Shown here piece by piece: positions 10,694-19,308 of a stretch of 42,133 bases of DNA (its first letter is position 1; every line of letters starts with the position of its first letter). A program made the translations under genes and the position numbers. This DNA is from Deltaproteobacteria bacterium (GTDB taxonomy: Bacteria > Desulfobacterota > DSM-4660 > Desulfatiglandales > HGW-15). The notes beneath the pieces are model-generated. The model searched no databases. It saw nothing but the letters and a program-made list of their open reading frames with translations, and had not been told where the DNA came from. The stretch lies in the NCBI GenBank assembly GCA_016932235.1, contig JAFGDF010000325.1, positions 1 through 42,133 on the forward strand, in the 5' to 3' direction.

Positions 10694-12574
10694 ATGAAAA
10701 AAAATCCGGGTGGTTATAACGGCAGGATCCTTAGGATTAACCTTTCCAATAAAAATATCGCCCACGAAGAAATGGACAATCTATTCTGTCGGAAGTACCT
10801 CGGGGGTTCCGGTTTTGTATCATACTTTCTTCTCAATGAAATAGGCAAAGGTTCAAATCCTCTTGGTCCTGAAAATAAACTTATTTTTGCGCTTGGTCCG
10901 GTCACAGGGACATCCATGATAGGCAGCGGAAGACATTCCGTTGGTGCCCAATCACCTTTAGGCAACGGCATCGCTCTTTCCGAGTCTGGAGAATACTGGG
11001 GAGCCGAACTTAAGCGTGCGGGATATGACATTGTCATTATTGAAGGAAAGGCGGAAAAGCCCGTTTTTATCCGGATAAATAATGATGGTGCTGAAATTCA
11101 TGATGCGGGCAACCTATGGGGCATGAACACTTTGGAGGCCCAAAAGGCTATAAGGGACAGACTCAACGACAAAAGGTCACGCGTCGCGCTTATCGGTCCT
11201 GCTGGTGAGAATCTCGTGAAGTTTGCGTGTATCATGCACGGTCTCTATGATGCGGCAGGCAGAGGTGGCCTTGGCGCCGTAATGGGCTCAAAGAACCTCA
11301 AGGCAATCGCGGTGAGGGGGAATAAATCCCCCAGAGTGGCCGACCCGGCCCGCCTTAAGGAATTTAGAAAATGGCTGTCCGACAATATGCAAGAATCGCC
11401 TTTCATAAAGATATTGAAGGAATTCGGGACAGGCGGGCCGGAAATGATAGCGTTCGAGAGTATGGGAAATATGCCTGTTCGCAATTTCCGCGATGGTTCG
11501 TTTCCTGGCGTGAAAAAGATTAACGGCGAGGTAATAAGGGACACAATCAGGATCGGGATGGACAGTTGCTTTGCATGCCCGGTGCGTTGCAAGAAACAGG
11601 TCGGGTTTGAAGAACCTTACAGGGTAAATCCGGCTTACGGCGGGCCGGAGTACGAAACACTTGCGTCTCTTGGGAGCAATTGCGGTATTGATAATCTCAA
11701 GGCCATCGCTAAAGGTAATGAATTGTGCAACGCTTATTCCATGGACACTATCTCCACGGGCAGCGTTATTGCATTCGCCATGGAATGCTTTGAAAAAGGA
11801 TTACTGACTGCCAAAGATACCGATGGGCTGGAGATGAGATTCGGTGATGAGGCGGTCATGCTCAAGGCTATCGAGTTGATTGCCCGCAGGCAGGGCGTTG
11901 GAGGATTGCTGGCAGATGGCACGGCCGGTCTCGCGAAACGGCTGGGACATCAAACGGATAAATTCGCCATACACGTTAAAGGTGTGGACGCGGGATTACA
12001 TGAACCCAGGATCAAACCGGCTCTTGGCCTGGGTTACATGGTTAATCCGATCGGAGCTGATCACGTTCTCAATATGCAGGATGACAGGTTTGCATCTGAT
12101 GCCGGCCTGAGAGACGTAAAAACCCTTGGGATTCTGGAAGCAATGCCCATGAAAGAAATAGGTCCATCCAAGGTGGCCCTTTTTAAATATGAACAATCAA
12201 AAAAAATGATACTGAATTGTCTCGTGATGTGCGCCTTTCCCGGAAGTTCCTTTAGCTATCAGCAGCTTGCCGATCTAACGGCGGCCGCCACAGGATGGGA
12301 TACCGGGGTTGTTGAGCTATTGAAGATAGCGGAACGGGCCCTTACAATGGCCAGATTATTTAATATAAGGCAGGGCTTAACAGGCGATGATGACAGGTTG
12401 CCCCAGCGTTTCTTTCAACCCAAAACGGATGGTCCGGTGAAGAAGGGCCTTGACCGGGAAAAGATGGAGAGAGCCAAAAGATACTATTACACGCTCATGG
12501 GCTGGGACCCGGATACGGGGATACCCTTGAAGGATAAATGTGAAGAACTCGGTATCGATCAGGTTCTCTCATAG
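10694..12574 (+). CDS. Aldehyde:ferredoxin oxidoreductase family protein (tungsten enzyme)
   Basis: A 626-residue member of the AOR family, which oxidises aldehydes to acids (or reduces acids) with ferredoxin, using a tungsten bis-pterin cofactor and a [4Fe-4S] cluster. Visible are the N-terminal GGYNGRILRINLSNKNI, the pterin-contacting region GPVTGTSMIGSGRHSVGAQSPLG, the signature GLGAVMGSKNLKAIAVRG, and cluster ligands CFACPVRC (Cys292, 295, 299) with a distal Cys at 509 or 513. The chosen ATG lies 11 bases after AAGGGG; a TTG at 10688 with 5-base spacing is an alternative. It is convergent with the CoA-transferase operon and may feed or drain it, but no operon link is visible. The substrate cannot be read from sequence. 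Confidence 0.93.
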   Translation: MKKNPGGYNGRILRINLSNKNIAHEEMDNLFCRKYLGGSGFVSYFLLNEIGKGSNPLGPENKLIFALGPVTGTSMIGSGRHSVGAQSPLGNGIALSESGEYWGAELKRAGYDIVIIEGKAEKPVFIRINNDGAEIHDAGNLWGMNTLEAQKAIRDRLNDKRSRVALIGPAGENLVKFACIMHGLYDAAGRGGLGAVMGSKNLKAIAVRGNKSPRVADPARLKEFRKWLSDNMQESPFIKILKEFGTGGPEMIAFESMGNMPVRNFRDGSFPGVKKINGEVIRDTIRIGMDSCFACPVRCKKQVGFEEPYRVNPAYGGPEYETLASLGSNCGIDNLKAIAKGNELCNAYSMDTISTGSVIAFAMECFEKGLLTAKDTDGLEMRFGDEAVMLKAIELIARRQGVGGLLADGTAGLAKRLGHQTDKFAIHVKGVDAGLHEPRIKPALGLGYMVNPIGADHVLNMQDDRFASDAGLRDVKTLGILEAMPMKEIGPSKVALFKYEQSKKMILNCLVMCAFPGSSFSYQQLADLTAAATGWDTGVVELLKIAERALTMARLFNIRQGLTGDDDRLPQRFFQPKTDGPVKKGLDREKMERAKRYYYTLMGWDPDTGIPLKDKCEELGIDQVLS

Positions 12575-12576
12575 AA

Positions 12577-12624
12577 TCATCCTTGCCCTCTTATGAAATC
12601 GCAATTGCGAAAAAACAAGGATGA
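12577..12624. terminator. Nested hairpins between AOR and the convergent CoA-transferase gene
   Basis: A 9-bp inverted repeat TCATCCTTG/CAAGGATGA (12577-12585, 12616-12624) encloses a 12-bp perfect palindrome TCGCAATTGCGA (12599-12610) followed by six A. The position just after the AOR stop fits transcript termination. There is no T-run on the plus strand after the outer arm, so it is only a candidate. Confidence 0.4.
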
Positions 12625-12666
12625 CTGCAAATAAACCTGATGAGATAAAAGAAAATCAATTTCCGG

Positions 12667-13881
12667 TTACTCGAAAACCCCGTCCTCCATTAGCTCAATG
12701 AACTCAACATCAGGCATTCCCATGATCTCACGGCAGACATACTCCGTGTGTTCCCCTAGCGCCGGCGCGGCCATTCTGCCTTCAACCGGCGTCTCTGACA
12801 ACTGAAAGGCCTCCCCAATATGGGGATATTCTCCAAGTTCGCCATGGTTCATATACCAGAAAAAATTCCGGTGTTTCAACTGCGGGTCGGCAAGAAGCTG
12901 TTCTGAACTGTTTACCACTCCCGCTGCTATCCCGGCCGACTGCATCAGCCGCGTTACTTCATCAGCAGAGTGTTTCCTTGTCCACGAAGCGATCTGTGAA
13001 TCCAGTTCGTCCTCATTACTTTTTCTTCCTGAAAAGCTGGAAAATTTTTCCATCACAGTCCATTCAGGATCCCCCAGAACCCTGCAGAAAGACCTCCATT
13101 CCTCATCAGAGAACACGGCAATTGCGCACCACTGATCCTCACCCCTGCAGGGATAGACCGCATGCGGCGCGGCATAAGCGCAACGGTTGCCCGATCTGCC
13201 GGCTATTCTTCCGCTTGAAAAGTAGTCAAGCATCAGGGGCGCCAGATAATGGATGCTTGCCTCGTTTTGGGAAAGGTCCAGGTACTGCCCTTTTCCCGTC
13301 CTGAGACGATAAAGCATCGCGGAAATTACCGCGGCTGCACCCAGCGAAGGGGTGCAGGCATCCGTTACTCCCGCATAGGGTTGCACGGGGTCCCTGTCCG
13401 GCCATCCGGTGATTTGTGTGAAGCCTGCCAGCCCGGTCAGCTGATTTCCAAATCCCAGATAACCGGCATACGGGCCTGTCTGGCCCTGCATGCTCATGCT
13501 GATCATGATAATATCATTCTTGACTTCTTTAAGATCCTTATAGCTTAATCCAAGCCTCTCCATTGCACCCGGGGTAAAGTTTTCGATTACTACATCGCTT
13601 TTCTCTACCAGCCTTTTTGCCAGTTCAACGCCTTTTGGATGTTTCAAATTAAGAGCCATACTGTAATTATTGGCGTTATACAAGGCGTGGTAAGCGCTGC
13701 GGTTTATACCGGGGATATTATCTTTATATGGAGTGCTGGTCCTCAAAGGATCGGGCCTGTGGATTGATTCAACGCGAATTACCCTCGCGCCAAGGTCGGC
13801 CAGATATTTTCCCGTCATGGGAGCTGCCAGTACCCAGCCGAAATTAACAACAATTACATTTTCCAGGGCCAAATTGACCAT
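12667..13881 (-). CDS. Class III CoA-transferase subunit, catalytic (CaiB/BaiF), module 1
   Basis: A 404-residue family III CoA-transferase. The N-terminal Rossmann-like part shows LADLGARVIRVES and the CoA-contacting NLKHPKGVELAKRL; VIENFTPGAMERLGL and GQTGPYAGYLGFGNQLTGLAG are typical of the family. The position aligned with the catalytic Asp169 of formyl-CoA transferase is an Asp (Asp174 in GVTDACTPSLGA), so this subunit can form the aspartyl-CoA intermediate. It is the last gene of a MaoC-CoAT-CoAT operon, 30 bp after its partner, which lacks that Asp. Its nearest relative in the window is 19309-20535 of module 2; both share WSxVxxP-like starts and the ending EGVFE. The acid substrate is not identifiable. 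Confidence 0.92.
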   Translation of the reverse strand: MVNLALENVIVVNFGWVLAAPMTGKYLADLGARVIRVESIHRPDPLRTSTPYKDNIPGINRSAYHALYNANNYSMALNLKHPKGVELAKRLVEKSDVVIENFTPGAMERLGLSYKDLKEVKNDIIMISMSMQGQTGPYAGYLGFGNQLTGLAGFTQITGWPDRDPVQPYAGVTDACTPSLGAAAVISAMLYRLRTGKGQYLDLSQNEASIHYLAPLMLDYFSSGRIAGRSGNRCAYAAPHAVYPCRGEDQWCAIAVFSDEEWRSFCRVLGDPEWTVMEKFSSFSGRKSNEDELDSQIASWTRKHSADEVTRLMQSAGIAAGVVNSSEQLLADPQLKHRNFFWYMNHGELGEYPHIGEAFQLSETPVEGRMAAPALGEHTEYVCREIMGMPDVEFIELMEDGVFE

Positions 13882-13911
13882 TTCATCATATCTCCAGTCC
13901 TGCCCATATCT

Positions 13912-15144
13912 CTAAATTATCTTACGCTGCCTGAGTTTGTCCAGTTCTGTTTTTGAGATACCCAGCTCCCTCTCATATATATCCCGGCTGTGTTCACCTG
14001 TAAGAGGGGCCCTTTGCCTGATCCCGGAAAATGTCTCTGAAGATCTTACAAAGGTGCCGGGATAAATCAGTTCCTCTCCAAGTTCAGGGTGATCCACCTT
14101 AATCCAGAAATTTCTCTCTTTAAGCTGAACCTCTTCAGCTATGTCCCGGCAGTCGTTGACAGGATAGATATCAACATGCCTTCTCATTCCTCCCTCAAAC
14201 AGCTCTTCCTTGGTATGGGCCATAAGGAATCTGCCGATATCTTTTTCCAGTTCTTTCACAACGGTCTCGGTGGTTGTTGACATATCAAAAACATCCCAAT
14301 CCATCTTTTTCATGAAATCACTGGCCATTCCCTCACTGTCCATCCATCCGGTAAGGGACTTATTGGTCCTTGCCCGTGTTCCCCCGCCTCCAAGCAGAAA
14401 GATTACGAAACCATCCCTACATGGCCATATCTGCCTGACCAGACCAGGTCCCCATCCGATTCTGTGCTGACCGGAACGCCGGACTTTTACATTATTAGTG
14501 CACCAGTGCGCTATTGGCTGTGCTATCATCTGGATAATACTATCGCGAACGGCAATATCAATATGCTGACCTCTGTCCGATTCATGTCTCCAGTAATACG
14601 CAGCCAGAGCTGCCACAGCGGCCTGTGCGCCGGCATGATGGCATGCATGCGGATAGCTTATCATGATCGGCGGTCTGTCCGGATCACCGCTCAGATTCAT
14701 CAACCCACTCATGGCCATATTCACAAGCTCACATGATCTATAACTGCTGTAAGGGCCTTTCGAGCCGAAGGGAGTGATTGAAACCACTATGATCTTCGGA
14801 TTTATTTTACAAAGCTCCGAATAATCTAACCCTATGGTTCTCATATAATCAACCGGGTAGGATTCTATAATAAAATCAGCCGCTTTAACGAGTTTTTTAA
14901 ATATCTCTCTGCCTTCTTCCCTCTCGATATCAAGGGTTATGCCTCTCTTATTTGCATTATATGCAAACCAGAAAAGACTTCTTTCAGAATCGATTTTACC
15001 CTTGTGAAAAGGACCGATATCCCTTGAGGGATCGCCGCCGGGCTTCTCTATCTTTATTACATCCACTCCCATATCGGCAAGGATTCTGCCACAGAAAAAA
15101 CCCTGAAAATCCGTAAGATCCAGGGCCTTTACCGATTCGAGCAT
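13912..15144 (-). CDS. Class III CoA-transferase subunit lacking the catalytic Asp, module 1
   Basis: A CaiB/BaiF-fold protein of 410 residues. LADMGVDVIKIEKPGGDPSRDIGPF, the NANKRGITLDIEREEGREIF segment and ITPFGSKGPYSSY mark the family. Where catalytic members have Asp, this protein has Cys168 (context SYPHACHHAGA), so it is probably the non-catalytic partner of the downstream subunit. The frame is open upstream into the MaoC gene, but ATG 15144 follows GGAG at 5-base spacing and gives the family's usual start, MLESVKALDLT. ATG 15174 is a weaker alternative. The pairing resembles the alpha/beta design of benzylsuccinate CoA-transferase. Confidence 0.9.
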   Translation of the reverse strand: MLESVKALDLTDFQGFFCGRILADMGVDVIKIEKPGGDPSRDIGPFHKGKIDSERSLFWFAYNANKRGITLDIEREEGREIFKKLVKAADFIIESYPVDYMRTIGLDYSELCKINPKIIVVSITPFGSKGPYSSYRSCELVNMAMSGLMNLSGDPDRPPIMISYPHACHHAGAQAAVAALAAYYWRHESDRGQHIDIAVRDSIIQMIAQPIAHWCTNNVKVRRSGQHRIGWGPGLVRQIWPCRDGFVIFLLGGGGTRARTNKSLTGWMDSEGMASDFMKKMDWDVFDMSTTTETVVKELEKDIGRFLMAHTKEELFEGGMRRHVDIYPVNDCRDIAEEVQLKERNFWIKVDHPELGEELIYPGTFVRSSETFSGIRQRAPLTGEHSRDIYERELGISKTELDKLRQRKII

Positions 15145-15163
15145 TAAGTCTCCATTATCTTTT

Positions 15164-16264
15164 CTATCTGTCATATGGAATACCGGTCCAATCCTCTTCT
15201 TTTGATGGGAGTATAACCGCCGCACTTCCCTTGGATGAAATCTGTCCGCGCTGGTTTTCACCCCAGATCTCGCACTCCACGCAATGGCGCCCGTCTTCCA
15301 CATGCTTTTTGATGACCTTCCCCTGCCACGTGGTCGTGTCACCTGCATATATGGGTCTGCGGACCTGCAGGCTTAGGCTGCTTAACCACCCCATATCTCC
15401 TATCCAGTCCGTCATCAGCTGGCTGGGCTGAGCCGGCCTCATTGGGCCGATATCCATGGGAGCTGGAAGGCCTCTTACTTTCCAGGACTGACCTTCAGAA
15501 TAATGCCAATAGCATCCGGGACCCGGTAACGTAAATGGAAGGACGGATCCGATCCTTTGTGAAACATCCGCTGAGGCAACTATCTTGGGGATGGTGAGAT
15601 GACGCACCATGGAAGGGACCTCGGATCCTATATTCACATCCTCATAATAGAGCGGCCTTTCTCCCCTGGAAGTAGAGACCCCTTTTTTTGATTCAGGGTA
15701 ACCCTGCGGGTACATCTCCCCTATCTCCTCTTTTGAATATGTTCCTTTCTTCTGTGCATTTGCTGTGGAATATCTCATCACAGACTGGCGCCATTTACAG
15801 ATGAGTTCATTCCTTTGATTAGTGAATGATGTCTCCGCCGTGATTAAAACCATGGGGCCCACGAAATTGCCCTGCTTTTCGACCACATCAAAAATCTTGC
15901 TTACAGGCCTTATGGTGTCCCCAACTCGTATGGGAAGATAGAAATCAAATTCAGAGCCTGCGAACAGGTTGCCATGGGGCCAGTTGTCAACACCCGGTAT
16001 ATTAGTTACGTGAAGGGCAGATCCTCCGCCGGAAGTGTGCACAAACGTCGGCGGAGCTATAATGCCGCGCCAGTGAGTATTTTTTGCGTATTTCTCCTCA
16101 TAGAACAGCGGATTACAATCCTCGAGTGACAGGGCGTAGCGTCTAAGCTCCGAAGCATCCACCGGACACCTGGCTAGATACGCATCCGCTTCACTAATTT
16201 CTCTTTCTTTTCCAATTAATTTTCTGACTTCACTCAGGTCAAAAAATACCTTATTACTGTTCAT
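15164..16264 (-). CDS. MaoC-like double-hotdog hydratase/dehydratase (FAS1-DH type)
   Basis: A 366-residue protein with two hotdog halves. The N-terminal half (about 25-170) has the MaoC/FAS1 dehydratase pattern LEDCNPLFYEEKYAKN followed by IIAPPTFV. The C-terminal half (about 210-360) holds LQVRRPIYAGDTTTWQGKVI, the second hotdog strand. Related enzymes hydrate enoyl-CoA esters such as mesaconyl- or itaconyl-CoA. In the classical R-hydratase motif a His follows NP plus one residue; here it is Phe, so the catalytic residues may differ. AGGAG seven bases before the ATG supports the start. First gene of the three-gene module 1 operon; a LysR-type operator lies 136 bp upstream and the regulator is divergent. 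Confidence 0.82.
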   Translation of the reverse strand: MNSNKVFFDLSEVRKLIGKEREISEADAYLARCPVDASELRRYALSLEDCNPLFYEEKYAKNTHWRGIIAPPTFVHTSGGGSALHVTNIPGVDNWPHGNLFAGSEFDFYLPIRVGDTIRPVSKIFDVVEKQGNFVGPMVLITAETSFTNQRNELICKWRQSVMRYSTANAQKKGTYSKEEIGEMYPQGYPESKKGVSTSRGERPLYYEDVNIGSEVPSMVRHLTIPKIVASADVSQRIGSVLPFTLPGPGCYWHYSEGQSWKVRGLPAPMDIGPMRPAQPSQLMTDWIGDMGWLSSLSLQVRRPIYAGDTTTWQGKVIKKHVEDGRHCVECEIWGENQRGQISSKGSAAVILPSKEEDWTGIPYDR

Positions 16265-16399
16265 AAATCATCTCCTGTATATAATGTGAAATACATCTCA
16301 TATATAGTTGATTTAAAGGCTCGCTTATATGATTTGAGAGGAAAACAACGCAATTTTCTGACCGGGCATTGTTGAAAAATTGTAATATATCTGTTGAGT

Positions 16400-16443
16400 T
16401 GTCAAATTAAAAAATGTTAAAATCAATTAACTTCCAGTTAATT
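16400..16443. promoter_or_regulatory. Predicted LysR-type operator, site A
   Basis: The 44 bases read TGTCAAATTAA, one variable base, AAATGTTAA, five variable bases, ATTAAC, five variable bases, GTTAATT. ATTAAC/GTTAAT is a perfect inverted repeat containing a T-N11-A core, the typical LysR-family recognition pattern. The same arrangement with identical spacing recurs at 24240-24283. Site A ends 19 bp before the lysR start codon and lies 136 bp from the divergent MaoC-like gene, fitting autoregulation plus control of module 1. Confidence 0.75.
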
Positions 16444-16462
16444 CCACGAAAGTAGTAATAAT

Positions 16463-17365
16463 ATGATACTAAACATTAATCAGTTACGGGCGTTCTATTT
16501 TGTCGCCAAGTATAACAGCGTAAAGCTGGCGGCACAGGAGTTGATGGTTACACCGCCTGCCATAACCAAGCAGGTAAAACAACTTGAAGAGTTCCTGGAT
16601 GCCAAATTGATGTTCAGGGAAAGTAATGGAATAAAACTGACAACTATGGGCAAGAAGGCCTTTAAAAAATCCGAGGTAATATTCGACAAGATCAGAGAAT
16701 TGGAATATTTTTTTGACGGCATATCGGGATTAAAAGCAGGAGAGTTGAGGATAGGCTGCCCTCCTTCCGCATCAATCCATGTATTACCGGGATTGATCTC
16801 TAACTTTAAAAAATCTTATCCTCAAGTAAAGCTTATCCTCGAACATGGGACCCACTCCGAAATGATTCAAAATATCCTCAACAGGCAAAATGAACTCGCG
16901 GTTATCTGCCCCAATCCCAAGGAAAAGAGAATCAAGACAAAGGTCTTATGGGAAGACGAAATCGTTCTTATCGCAGCGATGGAAAGTGACCTGCTCCCGG
17001 CTGATGAGATTTCCATTCCCGAACTTGCGGATATACCACTTATACTTCCCAAAGAAGGGACAGCCACAAGGGAAAAGGTGTTCGAATATTACCACAAACT
17101 CAGGCAGACCCCTTTCATCGCCCTGGAATGTGACAGCCTTGATCTCATAAAGAGACTGGTGATCAACGATCAGGGAGTTAGTTTTATTGCAAATACATAC
17201 GTTCGTGATGATATTGAAAATAAAAAGCTCAGGATTGTGAGAATCCTGGCGCCTCCCTTGACCATGCTATTCGCCCTGGGCTATCTGAAACGGGATAAAC
17301 TGTCCCCCGTGGCAATGGCTTTCCTCCGTCTCGTAGACACGCTTGAACTTAAGAATAATGCGTGA
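16463..17365 (+). CDS. LysR-family transcriptional regulator
   Basis: A 300-residue LTTR of normal length. The N-terminal winged helix-turn-helix (about 1-62) reads INQLRAFYFVAKYNSVKLAAQELMVTPPAITKQVKQLEEFLDAKLM. A linker helix and the periplasmic-binding-protein-like effector domain (about 92-295) follow, starting GELRIGCPPSASIHVLPGLI. It is divergent from module 1 and convergent with an MmgE/PrpD gene, and a predicted palindromic operator sits just before its start. Because the same 44-bp operator lies between module 2 and the racemase-like gene, it probably controls both. The co-inducer is likely a pathway acid or its CoA ester (inference). Confidence 0.94.
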   Translation: MILNINQLRAFYFVAKYNSVKLAAQELMVTPPAITKQVKQLEEFLDAKLMFRESNGIKLTTMGKKAFKKSEVIFDKIRELEYFFDGISGLKAGELRIGCPPSASIHVLPGLISNFKKSYPQVKLILEHGTHSEMIQNILNRQNELAVICPNPKEKRIKTKVLWEDEIVLIAAMESDLLPADEISIPELADIPLILPKEGTATREKVFEYYHKLRQTPFIALECDSLDLIKRLVINDQGVSFIANTYVRDDIENKKLRIVRILAPPLTMLFALGYLKRDKLSPVAMAFLRLVDTLELKNNA

Positions 17366-17378
17366 TTCCATTGTGTAA

Positions 17379-18773
17379 CTAATCTTTCGTCAACATCAAG
17401 CTGATCATTTCGTCAACATTCTCCAGATCTTCAAAATCATCCAGCATCTTCAGCAACTTGCCGGCGTTATTTCCCATGCGGGCAGGGGAATTTTCGGCAT
17501 TTGACATAAACTTTGTTTTCACGTCATCCCTGGATATAGGATCCTTTTCCTGATCTCCTTTCGGACTTTTGACAGATTCGGACAATTTCCTTCCATCTTT
17601 TAGGACAATATCAACCCTGGTCTCCAGAAGTTCCGCTTCGGGAAGTTCTTTGAGCCTTATTTTTTTTACAAGGCTTTGGATCTCCGGATCGAGGATAAAT
17701 TCCTCTGAAAAATGCTGAGGGATGACTCTTTTCCTCAGAAGCACATTGGCTACGGCATACTGGTAGCTGAAGAGCGCGTCGGCGCAGGGGAAGTCACCAG
17801 GGCGAAAAGGCTTGCCTACAGCGGCGTCAAGGCTTCTTCTGGACACATTAACCGTCACATCTTTTATCTCGTCCACCTTTAATCCATATTTTTCTTCAAG
17901 TGAAAGAATGCATTGTATTGAACCGTGATTATACCTGCATGAAGGATACGGCTTGAAATGGGCCTCTGTATAATATTTTTTACCCAGGTCTTTCGTCAGG
18001 ATATCAAGATTCGATAAATCGTCACAATAAAGATAGAAATAGGCAAATTTACCGAGAAACGGATCTTTGGCCGCGGTCCATCCTTTTTGGGCCAGCTGTG
18101 CTGAAAATATGCCGTTTCTTGCCGAAAGACCCTGTGATAGTTTAAAAGACGTTGTCCCTTCATAAACATTCTGATAGCTCCCGGCCAGATTATCCAGGCA
18201 TATTCCCAGAGCGTTTCGCATTTGAAACCGATCCAGTCCCAGCAGCTTTCCTGCTATTGCTGCGGCACCGAATACGTTAACCGTACCGATACTGTCAACC
18301 CGCTTCCGCGAACTGGCTGCAGCCATTAATCGCGAGGCCAGATCTTCTCCGACTAACATCGCTGTAATGATCTCCCTGCCGCTGGCACCCCTCATTTCAC
18401 CTGCTGTGATAGCGGTCATTATTGTGGTACCTGAAATGTGAGTGGGTATAAGTATGCCATCGACCACTGCCGTAATTGGCTCTGAATCCAATGACCTCGC
18501 CATTATGCAGTTGACCATGGCCGCATTCTGGGCTGGAACCCGCCCTCCGTGAATGAGTATGCTGGACTCTTCTCTTCCTCCCCAATATTTAACCAGGTCG
18601 ATCAATTCCTGGTTGCCAGGAGCGTCTGCGCCGCCTATTAAACATCCGATCGTGTCAATGATACGATCTTTGGCATTCTCCAGTATATCATCATGAAAAC
18701 TTTCATATCTCGTTTTCAGGATATTATCTGCCAGGTTTTCATCAACATTATGGTAAGATTCGCTTATGTCCAT
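17379..18773 (-). CDS. MmgE/PrpD family protein, divergent active site (module 1)
   Basis: A 464-residue MmgE/PrpD-fold protein; the family includes 2-methylcitrate dehydratase, cis-aconitate decarboxylase and iminodisuccinate epimerase. Family marks are RIIDTIGCLIGG, THISGTTI (His112), SFKLSQGLSARNG and HFKPYPSCRYNHGSI (conserved Lys and His). The usual acidic motif HALDYDD is here RSLDSEP (residues 93-99), so key side chains are lost and activity may differ from the module 2 copy. The start has AGAGG six bases upstream. It forms a single-gene unit, preceded by a 535-bp gap holding repeats, and ends 13 bp from convergent lysR. Family confident, reaction unknown. Confidence 0.9.
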   Translation of the reverse strand: MDISESYHNVDENLADNILKTRYESFHDDILENAKDRIIDTIGCLIGGADAPGNQELIDLVKYWGGREESSILIHGGRVPAQNAAMVNCIMARSLDSEPITAVVDGILIPTHISGTTIMTAITAGEMRGASGREIITAMLVGEDLASRLMAAASSRKRVDSIGTVNVFGAAAIAGKLLGLDRFQMRNALGICLDNLAGSYQNVYEGTTSFKLSQGLSARNGIFSAQLAQKGWTAAKDPFLGKFAYFYLYCDDLSNLDILTKDLGKKYYTEAHFKPYPSCRYNHGSIQCILSLEEKYGLKVDEIKDVTVNVSRRSLDAAVGKPFRPGDFPCADALFSYQYAVANVLLRKRVIPQHFSEEFILDPEIQSLVKKIRLKELPEAELLETRVDIVLKDGRKLSESVKSPKGDQEKDPISRDDVKTKFMSNAENSPARMGNNAGKLLKMLDDFEDLENVDEMISLMLTKD

Positions 18774-18838
18774 ATTATTCCTCTGTTTGTATTATAAACT
18801 TAATTTATAACATCTGCTGTATCTGATTTTCTTTGTTA

Positions 18839-18968
18839 AACACTCATGGCCCTAGGGCCGCCACGATGCATGAAAATAATGCCATGTGGTTTCAGGGCCG
18901 TGGCCTGGGGAGCCCTTTTAACGGCGAAGACCCGGGTAGCAAAGTCATAGCGTAAGGTGCATGCCAGG
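18839..18968 (+). repeat. Dispersed repeat, copy 2
   Basis: Matches 25-156 in inverse orientation over its whole length, with blocks of 24 and 22 identical bases. It lies between the two catabolic modules and overlaps the left arm of the inverted-repeat element at 18896-19144. No reading frame of note. The remaining gap sequence 18774-18838 contains the start-side leader of the MmgE/PrpD gene. Confidence 0.8.
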
Positions 18969-19144
18969 CCTCCGGCTCGTAGAGCCTACGCCTCGGAGAG
19001 CGGGTGGAAACCTCCTCCGGTCGTTCCATCTTGATCCCTCATTATAACAACTGAGATGGCCCGCCGCCCGCCTCGTAAGGCAGTATGCGTAAAAAATAGC
19101 CAGGAACGACTTCGCTCGTAAAAAGGGCTCCCCAGGCCGCGGTC
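18896..19144. repeat. 249-bp element bounded by 28-bp inverted repeats
   Basis: The left arm 18896-18923 (GGCCTGGGGAGCCCTTTT at its core) and right arm 19117-19144 are inverted copies matching at 25 of 28 positions. Shorter inverted words lie inside, for example GTCGTTCC (about 19020-19027) with GGAACGAC (19102-19109). This could be a MITE-like remnant or encode a long structured RNA. No target-site duplication was confirmed. The remaining 19145-19308 is AT-rich and holds an imperfect G5/C5 hairpin that could terminate the module 2 transcript; otherwise nothing is seen. Confidence 0.65.
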
Positions 19145-19308
19145 TTTAGACATAACGTTGAATTATATACCGACATTGTTAAACTTTTTTTCGTGTTAAA
19201 TAGGCCCTCTCAATACAGGGTTCGGGGGTTTCTTTCATTTTTTCCCCCAACCTGCAAACCCGATCATCATTTCCCTTTTTGAAAGCGCTCATTCCAAACC
19301 TTCTTATA

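Noticed and set aside
19060..19110. Possible tRNA or small structured RNA gene in the inter-module gap
   Set aside because: No cloverleaf or T-loop consensus could be traced; the inverted words are better described as part of the repeat element.
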